Origin: Sphingobium arseniciresistens | GTDB taxonomy: Bacteria > Pseudomonadota > Alphaproteobacteria > Sphingomonadales > Sphingomonadaceae | DNA length: 64,000 bases | Assembly: GCA_029167225.1 (NCBI GenBank) | Contig: JARFNK010000014.1 | Location: forward strand, 1-64,000 | Reading direction: 5' to 3' | Shown here: positions 43,595 through 52,793 of the stretch, one piece after another | Numbering within the stretch: the first letter of the stretch is position 1 | Layout of the letters: each line of letters opens with the position of its first letter | Notes under the pieces: generated by a model | Seen by the model: only the letters and a program-made list of their open reading frames with translations | Told to the model about the DNA's origin: nothing | Databases searched by the model: none | Program-made: the position numbers and the translations under genes

Positions 43595-43651
43595 ATCGTC
43601 ATGGCCTCTCCTCCCAATAGCGCGCGGACGCAAGCCGAAAGAGGCGCGTCC

Positions 43652-44398
43652 CTACAGCGCGTCGACAACCAGCTTGAGACCAAGCAGGACCATCAGGACA
43701 TAGATCATCTTGTAGAAGCGAGCCGGGTCGACCCGGCGCACCAGCGCAACGCCCGCCACGGTCGAGGCGAGCGCCAGCGGCAGCAGCATGGCGGTCGCAA
43801 TCAGGTTGGCGCTGGTGAACTGGCCGAGCGCCGCATAGGCAGGCACCTTGATCCAGTTCATCACCGCAAAGGCGATGGCGCCGGTGCCGACCAGAATGTC
43901 ACGCGGCAAGCGGCGGGGGAGAACCCACATCTGGAAGGGCGGCGATCCGGCATGCGCGATCTGGCTGGTGAAGCCGGAGACGATGCCGAAGATCGTGCCG
44001 ACCCAATTGGGTGAGGTCGAGGGCTGGGGGACTGCCACGCCGCGTTCCAGCCAGAGCCGGTGCAGACCGAAAACCATCGAAATGACGCCCAGCGCGCCCA
44101 GGACGACGCTCTCATCCACCTTGGCCGCGAACAGATAGCCAAGCCCGACACCCGTTGCCATGCCGGGAAGCATGACCTTGAGCACCAGCGCGTCCCATGT
44201 GCGGCGGAAGGCCCACACGCTGACGGCGTCCTGCACGATCAGGATGGGCAGCAGGATCGCCGCGCCGCGCACCGGATCGATGCCGAGCGCCATGATCGGC
44301 ATCGCCAGTGCCCCTACGCCCGAAAAGCCGCCCTTGGCGAGACCGGAAATGATGACTGCCGGAACGGCGCACAGATAGAAAAGCATGTCTTGCTGCAT
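43652..44398 (-). CDS. TauE/SafE-family membrane permease
   Basis: A 248-aa integral membrane protein with seven or eight helices in two similar halves, as in the TauE/SafE (COG0730) sulfite/organoanion exporter family. The first loop has the family-like ISGLAKGGFSGVGALAMPIM and the second half the related GFTSQIAHAGSPPFQMWVLP. Substrate unknown; annotated members export sulfite, sulfoacetate or similar anions. The ATG at 44398 is chosen because upstream codons give a charged, non-membrane N terminus. Divergent from the acyltransferase gene. Confidence 0.85.
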   Translation of the reverse strand: MQQDMLFYLCAVPAVIISGLAKGGFSGVGALAMPIMALGIDPVRGAAILLPILIVQDAVSVWAFRRTWDALVLKVMLPGMATGVGLGYLFAAKVDESVVLGALGVISMVFGLHRLWLERGVAVPQPSTSPNWVGTIFGIVSGFTSQIAHAGSPPFQMWVLPRRLPRDILVGTGAIAFAVMNWIKVPAYAALGQFTSANLIATAMLLPLALASTVAGVALVRRVDPARFYKMIYVLMVLLGLKLVVDAL

Positions 44399-44534
44399 CC
44401 CGCCCGCATAGGGCAGGTAGTGCGGCGATGCACGGTGATTGTCGCATCCAGCGCGCGGTCGTCGCATGGGGCGATGTTGCCGCCAGCCCGCCGGCTCCTT
44501 TCGGCAGGGCGGATCGGTTTGACGAAGGAGGATT

Positions 44535-45485
44535 ATGAGCGAAACGTCCGGCCGGATTGACTGGATCGATCATCTTCGCGGTCTTGGCATCGTGCTCGTG
44601 GTGATCGGTCATGTGACCAGCAGCGCGCCCTTGCACCACTGGATCTTCCTGTTCCACATGCCGCTTTTCTTCCTGCTGTCGGGCTATCTGGCCCGGCCGC
44701 GCGCACCTTGGCTGCTCGCTCGATCCCGATTTTTTGCGTTGCTCGTGCCATATGCGGCCTTTCTGCTGCTCGTGGCCGGACTCGACTATATCTGGGGGAG
44801 GATCGACGGCTCCGGCTCCATGATCGCGCATTATGGGCCGGTCGGAAGCGTCGTGCGCTTGGTCTTCGGCGGTTCCGCGCTGGTGGAAGTGTTCGGCACC
44901 TTCTGGTTCGTGCCGTGCCTCTATGTCGCCGGGTTGATCCTGAACCAGATCGTCGGGCATCGCCAGGCCATGGGCTTGGCGCTTGCCGCAATCATCCTGG
45001 GTGTGGCGATCAGCTATCTGGTGCCGGCAATCCCATCTCCGCTGGGCGTGGTACAGGTGCCAATGGCGCTCGCCCTGATGGCATGTGGCTGGCTTGCGCG
45101 CGGTCGTGGGAGTGTTTCGCCAGCGGTGCTGGCGATCGCGACGATCCTGTTCGTGGTGGCGGGAACAATGGCCGATCCCTTCGATATGAAGTATCTCAGC
45201 TTCGGGACGTTCCCGACGAACATCGTCTCGGCGATAGCCGGAACGGTGACCGTCGCCGGCGTTGCACAATGGCTGGGCCGGGTGACGGTGATCGGAAGCG
45301 GGCTCTCCCTTCTGGGCCGCGCCTCGCTGGTCATCATGTTCCTCCACCAACTCATCAACGTGCACCTGCATCCCTATGCCGGAGACTGGTTGACGGTGGT
45401 GGTCGCCATCCTGCTGCCACTCGCATTCTGGTGGGCTGTCGGTCGTGGCGCTCTGACATCTCGCCTTTTCCTGGGCCGGGCATGA
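44535..45485 (+). CDS. Membrane acyltransferase (acyltransferase 3 family)
   Basis: A 316-aa protein with about ten hydrophobic segments. It starts with the family signature DWIDHLRGLGIVLVVIGHV (catalytic-type His), followed by FHMPLFFLLSGYL. These mark acyltransferase-3/fucose 4-O-acetylase-like enzymes, which transfer acetyl or other acyl groups to sugars of polysaccharides or lipids at the inner membrane. The acceptor is not known. A GGAGG site precedes the ATG. The gene is followed by a hairpin terminator shared with the convergent small lipoprotein. Confidence 0.85.
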   Translation: MSETSGRIDWIDHLRGLGIVLVVIGHVTSSAPLHHWIFLFHMPLFFLLSGYLARPRAPWLLARSRFFALLVPYAAFLLLVAGLDYIWGRIDGSGSMIAHYGPVGSVVRLVFGGSALVEVFGTFWFVPCLYVAGLILNQIVGHRQAMGLALAAIILGVAISYLVPAIPSPLGVVQVPMALALMACGWLARGRGSVSPAVLAIATILFVVAGTMADPFDMKYLSFGTFPTNIVSAIAGTVTVAGVAQWLGRVTVIGSGLSLLGRASLVIMFLHQLINVHLHPYAGDWLTVVVAILLPLAFWWAVGRGALTSRLFLGRA

Positions 45486-45512
45486 AGCCGAGAGAGACGT
45501 ACCCTTGAGACC

Positions 45513-45548
45513 AATAAAAAGGGACGGCGCGCAATGCGTGCCGTCCCC
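45513..45548. terminator. Bidirectional rho-independent terminator
   Basis: GGGACGGC (45521-45528) pairs with GCCGTCCC (45540-45547) around an 11-base loop. The minus-strand transcript continues into TTTTTATT, and the plus-strand side has CTTAAAAAT. It ends the small lipoprotein gene and probably the acyltransferase gene, which converge here. Confidence 0.8.
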
Positions 45549-45574
45549 TTAAAAATCTTGCGCAGAGCGCAGGA

Positions 45575-45781
45575 TTACATCGCGTTCGTCGCGTTAGCGG
45601 CGTTCTCGGTCGCGTTCGCGGCGTTGTTCGTCGCGTTAGCAGCGTTCTCGAGTGCGTTTGCAGCGTTGTCGACAACGTTCTCGACAGCGTTCGAGGCGTT
45701 GGCTTCGTTGGCAGGCTTCTCACCGCAGGCGGCGAGCGCCATCAGGCCGGCCGAAGCGAAAACAACAGCGATCTTCTTCAT
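45575..45781 (-). CDS. Small Asn/Ala-rich lipoprotein
   Basis: A 68-aa protein. The signal peptide MKKIAVVFASAGLMALAAC ends in a clear lipobox with Cys at residue 19. The mature part is almost only Asn, Ala, Glu and Thr in repeats of the NAANAT/ENAANA type, which should form a single amphipathic helix, somewhat like Lpp-type or alanine-zipper lipoproteins. It may be an abundant envelope protein. It ends in a strong terminator and has good single-gene structure. Function unknown. Repeat-number changes could arise easily. Confidence 0.8.
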   Translation of the reverse strand: MKKIAVVFASAGLMALAACGEKPANEANASNAVENVVDNAANALENAANATNNAANATENAANATNAM

Positions 45782-45936
45782 TGAAAGGCTCCCATAGCAA
45801 TAAGCCGCGTATGGCGTATTCGGTCCCTTACGCGAGCGACCGCATTAACCTGTGCAGTGCACAAATCAACGCTTTTTTGCATCGGTGAAACGATAGAATC
45901 ACGCGACGACATGTTGTCTACTATACAAGTCCACTT

Positions 45937-47304
45937 TTATCGCAAGGCCTGCTGGTCATCCGCGGCGATCGCGAGGGTGGCGGTCCAGGCTGCGACATTC
46001 TGCCGCAATTGCTGGAGATCGACCTTGTCGAGCGTGTCGTCGGCGGTGTGGTGGATGTCGAAATAACGGGTGCCATCCTGCTGCAGGTCGATCACCGGCA
46101 CGCCAGCCGTCACCAGCGGTTCTATGTCCGATCCGCCATGCGCTTTTGTGCTTCCGATGCCGATTCCGAGAGGAGAAAGTGCGTTGCCGACCTTGGTTGC
46201 GAGCGGCGCTGCCCCCTCGGGCAGGGTGAATTGCACCTGCCACACCCTGTCTGCCCCGAAGTCCGATTCCAGGGTGAGAGCATGTTTCTCTTTGGAGTGG
46301 GCCTTGAAATAGGCCTCGCCGCCAAAGCCGCCCACTTCTTCCGCGCCGGCCAGCAGCAGGCGGATGGTGCGGCGCGGCTTGCTTCCCGAATCCAGTATCT
46401 GCTTTGCTGCCGCGGTCACGATCGCGCAGCCCGCTGCATCGTCGATCGCGCCGGTCGCAAGATCCCAGCTGTCCATATGGCAGGCGGCAACGATCATGCC
46501 GGCCTTAGGGTCGGTGCCCGGAACCTCGGCTATGACATTGCCGGAGGTCTGCTCTCCGATGAACTTCGGCGTGAGCGTCATCGCGACCGTCACAGGCTTG
46601 CCGCGCGCGAGCACGCGCTCCAGTTGCTCTGCATCGGGCACGGACAGCGCGGCGGCGGGAATCGGCGTAACCCCCTTATCCCAGGTCTGCACGCCGGTAT
46701 GTGGCACGCGGTGATGATCGGTGCCGATCGACCGGATGAGAATCGCAACGGCGCCCTTCTTGGCCGCGATGCTCGGTCCCTGCCGCCGGGCGGCGCCGAA
46801 ATAGCCGTAGGACGATCCATCCTGCGTCGCCTTCATGGCGTGGCTCACAAAGGCGATCTTGCCCTTCAGGCTACCTTCTGGCGCGGCGCGCAGGTCGGCG
46901 ATGGTAGGGAAATAGACGACAGGAGCGGACAGCCCGGCCTCAGGAGTCGCGCCGCTGTTGCCCAATGCGGTGATCGCCAGCTTCTGCGGGAAGGGGCCGA
47001 CGATGCTGGCGCTTTCCTCGCCGCGCACCCATGTCGGCATCTGATATTCCTCGATCCGCGCATTGGCGAAGCCCAGCGCCTTCAGGCGCGCCAGGGCCCA
47101 TGCGCGGCCATTGGCTTCTTCCGGCGTGCCGGCCAGTCTCTGCCCGACCTCCGTCGTGAGCCCTTCAACAAAGGCCCATGCGACCTTATCTTCTGCTAGA
47201 GCGGTGTCGCGAAGCCTGCCGACCTGATCGGACGGTCCTGCGGCGACAGACATGGCGGGAAGGGTGGCGAGCAGCGCGATGGGCGCCAGAAGGATTTTCT
47301 GCAT
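45937..47304 (-). CDS. M28-family zinc aminopeptidase-like protein with PA domain
   Basis: A 455-aa secreted metallopeptidase. The signal peptide (ILLAPIALLATLPAMSVAAG) is followed by an inserted protease-associated (PA) region (about 135-260). The catalytic domain has the M28 zinc ligands: His and Asp in ACHMDSWDLATGAIDDAAG, the Glu pair in LAGAEEVGGFGG, Asp in ESDFGADRV, and the last His in DIHHTADDTLDKVD. It resembles carboxypeptidase Q/aminopeptidase proteins of Gram-negative bacteria and probably trims peptides in the periplasm. The ATG at 47304 places the signal peptide correctly. Confidence 0.88.
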   Translation of the reverse strand: MQKILLAPIALLATLPAMSVAAGPSDQVGRLRDTALAEDKVAWAFVEGLTTEVGQRLAGTPEEANGRAWALARLKALGFANARIEEYQMPTWVRGEESASIVGPFPQKLAITALGNSGATPEAGLSAPVVYFPTIADLRAAPEGSLKGKIAFVSHAMKATQDGSSYGYFGAARRQGPSIAAKKGAVAILIRSIGTDHHRVPHTGVQTWDKGVTPIPAAALSVPDAEQLERVLARGKPVTVAMTLTPKFIGEQTSGNVIAEVPGTDPKAGMIVAACHMDSWDLATGAIDDAAGCAIVTAAAKQILDSGSKPRRTIRLLLAGAEEVGGFGGEAYFKAHSKEKHALTLESDFGADRVWQVQFTLPEGAAPLATKVGNALSPLGIGIGSTKAHGGSDIEPLVTAGVPVIDLQQDGTRYFDIHHTADDTLDKVDLQQLRQNVAAWTATLAIAADDQQALR

Positions 47305-47412
47305 GGAAAGCGGCTTAACCCGGCGTCCGGGATTTGCCAATGCCGCCCCGCTCGGCTAACCGGACGCCAAACCCCGCGACAGCGAATTTACGATATCGGA
47401 GCATCGACCAGC

Positions 47413-49092
47413 ATGGCCGTACAATACAGCTTTGTGATGAAGGGCCTGACCAAGACCTTCCCCGGCGCCAACAAGCCGGTGTTCAACAACATCCACCTGC
47501 AGTTCCTGCCGGGCACGAAGATCGCCGTCATCGGTGTCAACGGTGCGGGTAAGTCGACCCTGATGAAGGTCATGGCCGGCATGGACAAGGACTATCAGGG
47601 TGAAGCCTGGGCGGCCGAAGGGCTGCGCGTGGGTTATCTGGCGCAGGAACCGCAGCTCGACAACAGCAAGACGGTGATGGAGAACGTCAAGGACGGCGTG
47701 CGCCCGGTCGCCGACATGCTCGACCGTTTCAACGAGATCAGCACCATCATGGGCGATCCGCCGGAAGACGTCGATTTCGACGCGCTGATGGAGGAAATGG
47801 GCACGCTGCAGGAAAAGATCGACGCGGTTGATGGCTGGACGCTCGACAACCAGCTCGAAATCGCAATGGAAGCGCTGCGCTGCCCGCCGGGCGACTGGGG
47901 TGTGGAAAGCCTTTCGGGCGGTGAAAAGCGCCGCATCGCGCTGTGCCGCCTGTTGCTGGAAAAGCCCGACATCCTGCTGCTCGACGAACCGACCAACCAT
48001 CTCGATGCGGAAAGCGTCCAGTGGCTGGAGCAGCATCTTATCAACTATACCGGCAACGTCATCCTCGTCACCCATGACCGCTACTTCCTCGACAATGTCG
48101 TGGGCTGGGTGCTGGAACTCGATCGCGGCCGGGGCATCCCCTATGAAGGCAATTATTCCAATTGGCTGGATCAGAAGGCCAAGCGGATGGAGCTGGAAGA
48201 GCGGGAGGACGCCGGCCGGCAGAAGGCGATCAAGGAAGAGCTGGAGTGGATCCGGCAATCGCCCAAGGCCCGCCAGACCAAGTCCAAGGCCCGTATCCGC
48301 GCGTTCGACGAGCTGGTCGAAAAGCAGGAAAACCGGGCGCCTGGCAAGGCCCAGATTGTTATCCAGACCCCGAAGCGCCTTGGTGGCAAGGTGATCGAGG
48401 CGCATGGCCTGACCAAATCCTATGGCGACAAGCTGCTGTTCGAAAATCTCGACTTCCTGCTGCCGCCCGGTGGTATTGTCGGCGTGATCGGCCCGAACGG
48501 CGCGGGCAAGTCCACCCTGTTCCGCCTCATCACCGGCCAGGAGACGCCCGACGCGGGTAGCATCCAGGTGGGTGAGACGGTGCAGCTTGGCTATGTCGAC
48601 CAGAGCCGCGACTCGCTCGACGCCAACCATAATGTCTGGGAGGAAATCTCCGGCGGCCACGACCTGATGACCATCGGCAAGCATGAGATCCAGACGCGGG
48701 CCTATGTCGGCGCCTTCAACTTCAAGGGGCCGGACCAGCAGAAGAAGGTCGGCCAGCTTTCGGGCGGTGAGCGCAACCGCGTCCATCTGGCGAAGATGCT
48801 TAAGGAGGGTGGCAACGTTCTCCTGCTCGACGAACCGACCAACGATCTTGACGTCGAAACCCTGCGCGCCCTGGAAGACGCGCTGGAGAATTTCGCCGGC
48901 TGCGCCGTGGTCATCAGCCATGACCGCTTCTTCCTCGATCGCCTCGCGACCCATATCCTCGCGTTCGAGGGCGACAGCCATGTCGAATGGTTCGAGGGGA
49001 ATTTCGAGGCCTATGAGGAAGACAAGCGCCGCCGCCTGGGCGACGCCGCCGATCGGCCCACGCGCCTCGCCTACAAGAAGCTGACCCGATAA
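47413..49092 (+). CDS. ettA: Energy-dependent translational throttle protein EttA (ABC-F)
   Basis: A 559-aa soluble ABC-F protein with two ATPase domains. Walker A sites are GVNGAGKST and GPNGAGKST; signatures are LSGGEKRRIAL and LSGGERNRVHL; Walker B sites are LLLDEPTNHLD and LLLDEPTNDLD. The arm region and linker between domains (residues about 250-320, KAIKEELEWIRQSPKARQTK) match EttA. It binds the ribosomal E site and gates the first steps of elongation according to the ATP/ADP ratio. Its length and start (MAVQYSFVMKGLTKTFPGAN) are normal for the family. Confidence 0.96.
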   Translation: MAVQYSFVMKGLTKTFPGANKPVFNNIHLQFLPGTKIAVIGVNGAGKSTLMKVMAGMDKDYQGEAWAAEGLRVGYLAQEPQLDNSKTVMENVKDGVRPVADMLDRFNEISTIMGDPPEDVDFDALMEEMGTLQEKIDAVDGWTLDNQLEIAMEALRCPPGDWGVESLSGGEKRRIALCRLLLEKPDILLLDEPTNHLDAESVQWLEQHLINYTGNVILVTHDRYFLDNVVGWVLELDRGRGIPYEGNYSNWLDQKAKRMELEEREDAGRQKAIKEELEWIRQSPKARQTKSKARIRAFDELVEKQENRAPGKAQIVIQTPKRLGGKVIEAHGLTKSYGDKLLFENLDFLLPPGGIVGVIGPNGAGKSTLFRLITGQETPDAGSIQVGETVQLGYVDQSRDSLDANHNVWEEISGGHDLMTIGKHEIQTRAYVGAFNFKGPDQQKKVGQLSGGERNRVHLAKMLKEGGNVLLLDEPTNDLDVETLRALEDALENFAGCAVVISHDRFFLDRLATHILAFEGDSHVEWFEGNFEAYEEDKRRRLGDAADRPTRLAYKKLTR

Positions 49093-49117
49093 GAAGCGGG
49101 GCGGGGAGGGAACGACC

Positions 49118-49561
49118 ATGTCGGATTACCTTCCCGCCTTCGTGACCCGCGCCTATGAACTGGCCCTGCAGGGCTATGGCGAGGGTGGCTGCCCCATCGG
49201 CTCTGTCCTCGCGCGCGGCGACCATCTGATCGCGGAGGGATATAACCGGCGGGTCCAGCAGGGTGATCCCATCGCCCATGGCGAGATGGACTGCCTGCGC
49301 AATGCCGGTCGGCAGGCAAGCTATGCCGGGATGACGCTCTACACGTCGCTTTCGCCCTGCATGATGTGCGCAGGGACCATCGTGCAGTTCAAGATTTCGC
49401 ATGTTGTGATTGCCGAGAACGTGACCTTCGGCGGGAACGAGCAGTTCCTGCGCGATCATGGCGTCACGGTGACGCTGTTGTCCGATCGGCGCTGTATCGA
49501 CCTGATGACCCGGTTCATCGCCGAAAAGCCCGCGCTGTGGAACGAGGATATCGCCGAATAG
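49118..49561 (+). CDS. Zinc-dependent nucleoside/cytosine deaminase
   Basis: A 147-aa member of the cytidine deaminase-like fold. The zinc motif is complete: HGEMDCL (HxE, proton shuttle Glu) and SPCMMCAG (PCxxC). The C-terminal strand-helix block (DLMTRFIAEKPALWNEDIAE) resembles yeast-type cytosine deaminases, which turn cytosine into uracil in pyrimidine salvage. Related family members act on guanine or tRNA adenosine, so the substrate is not fixed. It starts 25 bp after ettA and may be co-transcribed; a GGGAGGGAA site lies upstream. Confidence 0.85.
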   Translation: MSDYLPAFVTRAYELALQGYGEGGCPIGSVLARGDHLIAEGYNRRVQQGDPIAHGEMDCLRNAGRQASYAGMTLYTSLSPCMMCAGTIVQFKISHVVIAENVTFGGNEQFLRDHGVTVTLLSDRRCIDLMTRFIAEKPALWNEDIAE

Positions 49562-49578
49562 AGAGAATGCCCGCCGCT

Positions 49579-49857
49579 TCAGGCGGTGGCGTGCTGCTCG
49601 AAGGGCTGGGGCAGGGCGCGATCCTCCTTAAGCGGCGTCTGGTCGATCCGATCGACCCGCGCGGCAGCAGGCCCCTGTTTCGCATGGGCGATGAATGCCG
49701 TCACGGCGGCCTCATCGGCTGACACGAGCGCCTCCACGCTTCCGTCCATCCGGTTGCGGACCCAGCCGGACAGGCCGAGCGATCGCGCCATTTGCACCGC
49801 CCAATAGCGATAGCCAACGCCCTGAACCCGGCCGATGATGTTCAGGTGCAGGATCAT
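49579..49857 (-). CDS. acyP: Acylphosphatase
   Basis: A 92-aa protein with the acylphosphatase signature IIGRVQGVGYRYWAVQMA (phosphate-binding loop with catalytic Arg) and GWVRNRMDGSVEALV (catalytic Asn). It hydrolyses acyl phosphates such as carbamoyl phosphate or 1,3-bisphosphoglycerate. It overlaps the end of the NYN-domain gene by four bases, so it is translated downstream of it. It converges with the deaminase gene. Length and motifs are normal. Confidence 0.93.
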   Translation of the reverse strand: MILHLNIIGRVQGVGYRYWAVQMARSLGLSGWVRNRMDGSVEALVSADEAAVTAFIAHAKQGPAAARVDRIDQTPLKEDRALPQPFEQHATA

Positions 49858-50582
49858 CTGACCCGCTTCACATAGCTGTGGCCATCGTCCCGCTGTTCGA
49901 CCGTGAAATTGGGGATGCGGGCCAGCAGTTCGGACAGGCTGGTCACGCCATAGTTGCGCTTGTCGAAGCTGGAGCGGTTCGCTGCGCGCTGCCCGACCTC
50001 GCTCAGCCGGGCAAAATTGCGCTCGTCCCGCTTCGATGCCTTCCAGGCGTCCGTCAGCAGTCGTATGACATCTTCATCGATCAGGTTTTTTCCCGCTTCC
50101 GGCAAGGCGCCCGCCGATGGAATCGGCTCTTCCTCGATGCGCAACAGCGCGCCGACATCGATGAAGCGGGTGCAGGCCTGCCGGAACCCCTCCGGCGTGT
50201 TGGACGCGCCAAAACCATAGACCGGCAGCCCGTCCTGCCTGATCCGCATGACGAGCGGGGTGAAATCGCTGTCGCTCGACATCAGCCCGAAGCCTTGCAC
50301 CCGGCCGCTATAGAGCATGTCCATCGCATCGATGGTCATCCGCATGTCGGTCGCGTTCTTGCCTTTGGTCAGGTCGAACTGCTGATAGGGCTGGATCGCC
50401 TGCGCTATGGAAAGATCTGCCCAGGCTTTGAGCGCGGGCTTGCGCCAATTGCCATAGGCGCGGCGGATGTTGACCGTTCCCAGCTCGGCAAGAACGGTCA
50501 GCACCGGGTCGAGCGCCCGGTGCGAGGCGTTGTCGGCATCGATCAGCAGGGCGATATTTGCCGTCAGGGCACTGTCCGGCAT
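49854..50582 (-). CDS. NYN-domain (LabA/DUF88) protein with C-terminal OST-HTH-like domain
   Basis: A 242-aa protein. The N-terminal NYN (PIN-like ribonuclease) domain shows the acidic residues expected for metal binding: LLIDADNAS, KNATDMRMTIDAMD and LMSSDSDFTPLV. A linker leads to a C-terminal domain (about 170-240: IRLLTDAWKA; FDKRNYGVTSLSELLARIP) resembling OST-HTH/LOTUS RNA-binding domains. The arrangement suggests an RNA-processing nuclease, but substrates in bacteria are poorly known. The acyP gene overlaps its stop. Confidence 0.85.
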   Translation of the reverse strand: MPDSALTANIALLIDADNASHRALDPVLTVLAELGTVNIRRAYGNWRKPALKAWADLSIAQAIQPYQQFDLTKGKNATDMRMTIDAMDMLYSGRVQGFGLMSSDSDFTPLVMRIRQDGLPVYGFGASNTPEGFRQACTRFIDVGALLRIEEEPIPSAGALPEAGKNLIDEDVIRLLTDAWKASKRDERNFARLSEVGQRAANRSSFDKRNYGVTSLSELLARIPNFTVEQRDDGHSYVKRVR

Positions 50583-50639
50583 CGGCGATCTCCTGGGTGA
50601 TTAAGCCCTGCAGCGGAAACTGGATTTCAAAGCAGAATA

Positions 50640-51284
50640 TCAGGCCTCGGCAGGCGCGAAGCGATCCGTTTCCTCGTCCAGCACATGAAGGATGCCGTCC
50701 GATATCGCGAAGAACGCGCCGACCAGCCGGATCGTGCCCTTGCGTTCCTTGGATTGGACACAGGGGAATGTGCGTAGGTTGGTCAGGCTGACGCGCACGG
50801 CCTCCTGCTCCATCGCCCGCTGCGCCGGCCTGTCCCGCGCATCGCCATGCACGGCGACGACGCGCTCGCGCGCTTCGTCCAGCATTTCGATCCAGTTGGC
50901 AATGAAGCCGCCCTCTCCAGGGGGAGCATTTTTGAGTTCCTGAGTCAGTGCCGCGTTGCAGCCGCCGCAAAGCCCGTGCCCCATGACGACGATCTCGCCG
51001 ACATTGAGCACCTGCACGGCAAACTCCAGAGCCGCCGACACGCCGTGATGGCCCGGCGCTGTTTCAAACGGGGGGACAAGCGCGGCGACATTGCGCACGA
51101 CGAAGATTTCGCCGGGATTCGTGTCGAAGATCTGGGCGGGATCGACTCGGCTGTCGGAACAGGCGATCACCATCACGCGGGGCTTCTGCCCGGTGCTCAG
51201 CTCGCCCCAGCGCTCGCGCTGTGCGGTCCATCCGGTGTCGCGAAAGCGCCGGTATCCGGCCAGCATATCGGTAAAATCGGTCAT
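50640..51284 (-). CDS. Beta-class carbonic anhydrase
   Basis: A 214-aa enzyme that interconverts CO2 and bicarbonate. The zinc ligands and catalytic dyad of the beta class are present: Cys-x-Asp-x-Arg in VIACSDSRVDP, and His and Cys in MGHGLCGGC. NVAALVPP follows the first block, as in the family. Length is typical. The ATG at 51284 begins MTDFTDMLAGYRRFRDTG, a normal start with AGGAGAGCCGAGCC upstream; 42 further upstream codons are open but not family-like. It is divergent from lipA. Confidence 0.93.
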   Translation of the reverse strand: MTDFTDMLAGYRRFRDTGWTAQRERWGELSTGQKPRVMVIACSDSRVDPAQIFDTNPGEIFVVRNVAALVPPFETAPGHHGVSAALEFAVQVLNVGEIVVMGHGLCGGCNAALTQELKNAPPGEGGFIANWIEMLDEARERVVAVHGDARDRPAQRAMEQEAVRVSLTNLRTFPCVQSKERKGTIRLVGAFFAISDGILHVLDEETDRFAPAEA

Positions 51285-51367
51285 GGGGCTCGGCTCTCCT
51301 TGTCTTATCGCGTTAAGACGTGTGCAAGGGACTGGCAAGAGCGCCGATGCATCGCTATCTGGGGCCA

Positions 51368-52318
51368 ATGAACGAGATCTCACGCATCGACCCTGCGACG
51401 CCTCGCGCACGCAAGCCTGACTGGATCCGGGTCAAGGCTCCCACGAGCCCCGGCTACATGGAAACCAAGAAGCTGATGCGGGAAAAGGGCCTCGCGACCG
51501 TCTGCGAGGAAGCGGCCTGCCCCAATATCGGTGAGTGCTGGAGCAAGAAGCACGCGACCGTGATGATCCTGGGTGATGTCTGCACGCGGGCCTGCGCCTT
51601 CTGCAACGTCAAGACGGGCCTGCCGCGCAAGGTCGATCCGCTGGAGCCGATGCATCTGGCCGAAGCCGCTGCGGAAATGGGCCTCGAGCATATCGTCATC
51701 ACCTCGGTCGACCGCGACGACCTGCCCGATGGCGGCGCATCGCAGTTCGTGAAGGTGATCCAGGAACTGCGCCGGACCACGCCGAACACGACGATCGAGA
51801 TCCTGACCCCGGATTTCCGCAACAAGGCGCAGTCCGCCGTCGAGTCGATCGTGGAAGCACGCCCGGACGTCTACAACCATAATCTGGAGACGGTGCCCCG
51901 GCTCTATCCGACCATCCGCCCCGGCGCGCGCTATTACGCCTCGTTGCGACTGCTCGAGTCGGTGAAGCGGCACGATCCCTCGATCTTCACCAAGTCCGGC
52001 ATCATGCTGGGGCTCGGCGAAGAGCGTCTGGAAGTGCATCAGGTGATGGACGACATGCGCTCGGCCGACATCGATTTCCTCACCATGGGGCAATATCTCC
52101 AGCCTACGCCGAAGCACGCCAAGGTGATCGACTTCGTGACGCCGCAGGCATTTGCGGGCTTCGCGGCGATCGCACGGGCCAAGGGCTTCCTGCAGGTCGC
52201 CTCCAGCCCGCTGACCCGCTCCAGCTATCACGCTGGCAAGGATTTCGCGGAAATGCGCGCCGCGCGTGAGGCCCAGCTTGCCAAGGCCGCTGCCGGGAAG
52301 GCCGATGCCAAAGCATAA
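51368..52318 (+). CDS. lipA: Lipoyl synthase
   Basis: A 316-aa radical SAM enzyme that inserts two sulfurs into octanoyl-lipoyl domains. The auxiliary cluster cysteines are in [13 protein letters not shown] (CxxxxCxxxxxC), the SAM cluster in [10 protein letters not shown] (CxxxCxxC), and the C-terminal RSSYHAG supplies the serine ligand of the auxiliary cluster. The chosen ATG starts [19 protein letters not shown]; an ATG seven codons upstream is possible. It overlaps the next gene by 14 bp, the common lipA-COQ10/RatA order in alphaproteobacteria. Confidence 0.97.
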   Translation: MNEISRIDPATPRARKPDWIRVKAPTSPGYMETKKLMREKGLATVCEEAACPNIGECWSKKHATVMILGDVCTRACAFCNVKTGLPRKVDPLEPMHLAEAAAEMGLEHIVITSVDRDDLPDGGASQFVKVIQELRRTTPNTTIEILTPDFRNKAQSAVESIVEARPDVYNHNLETVPRLYPTIRPGARYYASLRLLESVKRHDPSIFTKSGIMLGLGEERLEVHQVMDDMRSADIDFLTMGQYLQPTPKHAKVIDFVTPQAFAGFAAIARAKGFLQVASSPLTRSSYHAGKDFAEMRAAREAQLAKAAAGKADAKA

Positions 52319-52793
52319 CGAAACACGGGCGCTGCCCTATTCGCCTGAACAGATGTTCGATCTGGTTGCCGACGTTCAGTCCTATGATCAGTTCCTGCCA
52401 TGGGTTTCCGCCATCCGCGTACGCGAGGATAGCGAGACGCTGATGGTCGCGGACATGATCGTGGGCTTCAAGGGGCTGCGGGAGAGCTTTACCTCGCGCG
52501 TCAACAAGGTGCGGCCGGAGCGGGTGCATGTCGATTATATCGACGGGCCGCTGAAGCATCTGCACAATGACTGGCGTTTCCGCCCGGATGGGAAGGGCGG
52601 GGTGCTCGTCGATTTCGAGGTGGAGTTCGCCTTCAAGAACCGCCTGTTCGAAGCGCTGGCCGGGCAGATGTTCGACAGTGCCCTGCGCAAGATGATCGGC
52701 GCGTTCGAAACCCGTGCCGCCGCGCTTTATGGGGCCGGTACGGGCGCTGGCGAGTCGGGCAGCAGCAGTTCGAGCGCGCAGAGCGCGGCCTGA
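52305..52793 (+). CDS. COQ10/RatA-type START-like protein
   Basis: A 162-aa protein of the polyketide cyclase/START-like fold: the start [20 protein letters not shown], the W and KG segments ([21 protein letters not shown]) and [13 protein letters not shown] are typical of the COQ10/RatA group. Members bind ubiquinone and support respiration; the E. coli homologue RatA was described as a toxin acting on 50S subunits. The role here is therefore either coenzyme Q handling or ribosome association. The Ser-rich tail is disordered. Its last 67 bp overlap the convergent cinA-like gene. Confidence 0.87.
   Translation: MPKHNETRALPYSPEQMFDLVADVQSYDQFLPWVSAIRVREDSETLMVADMIVGFKGLRESFTSRVNKVRPERVHVDYIDGPLKHLHNDWRFRPDGKGGVLVDFEVEFAFKNRLFEALAGQMFDSALRKMIGAFETRAAALYGAGTGAGESGSSSSSAQSAA

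Noticed and set aside
47356-49119. Long open frame (587 codons) on the minus strand
   Set aside because: It is antisense to ettA and has no domain; ettA explains the region fully.
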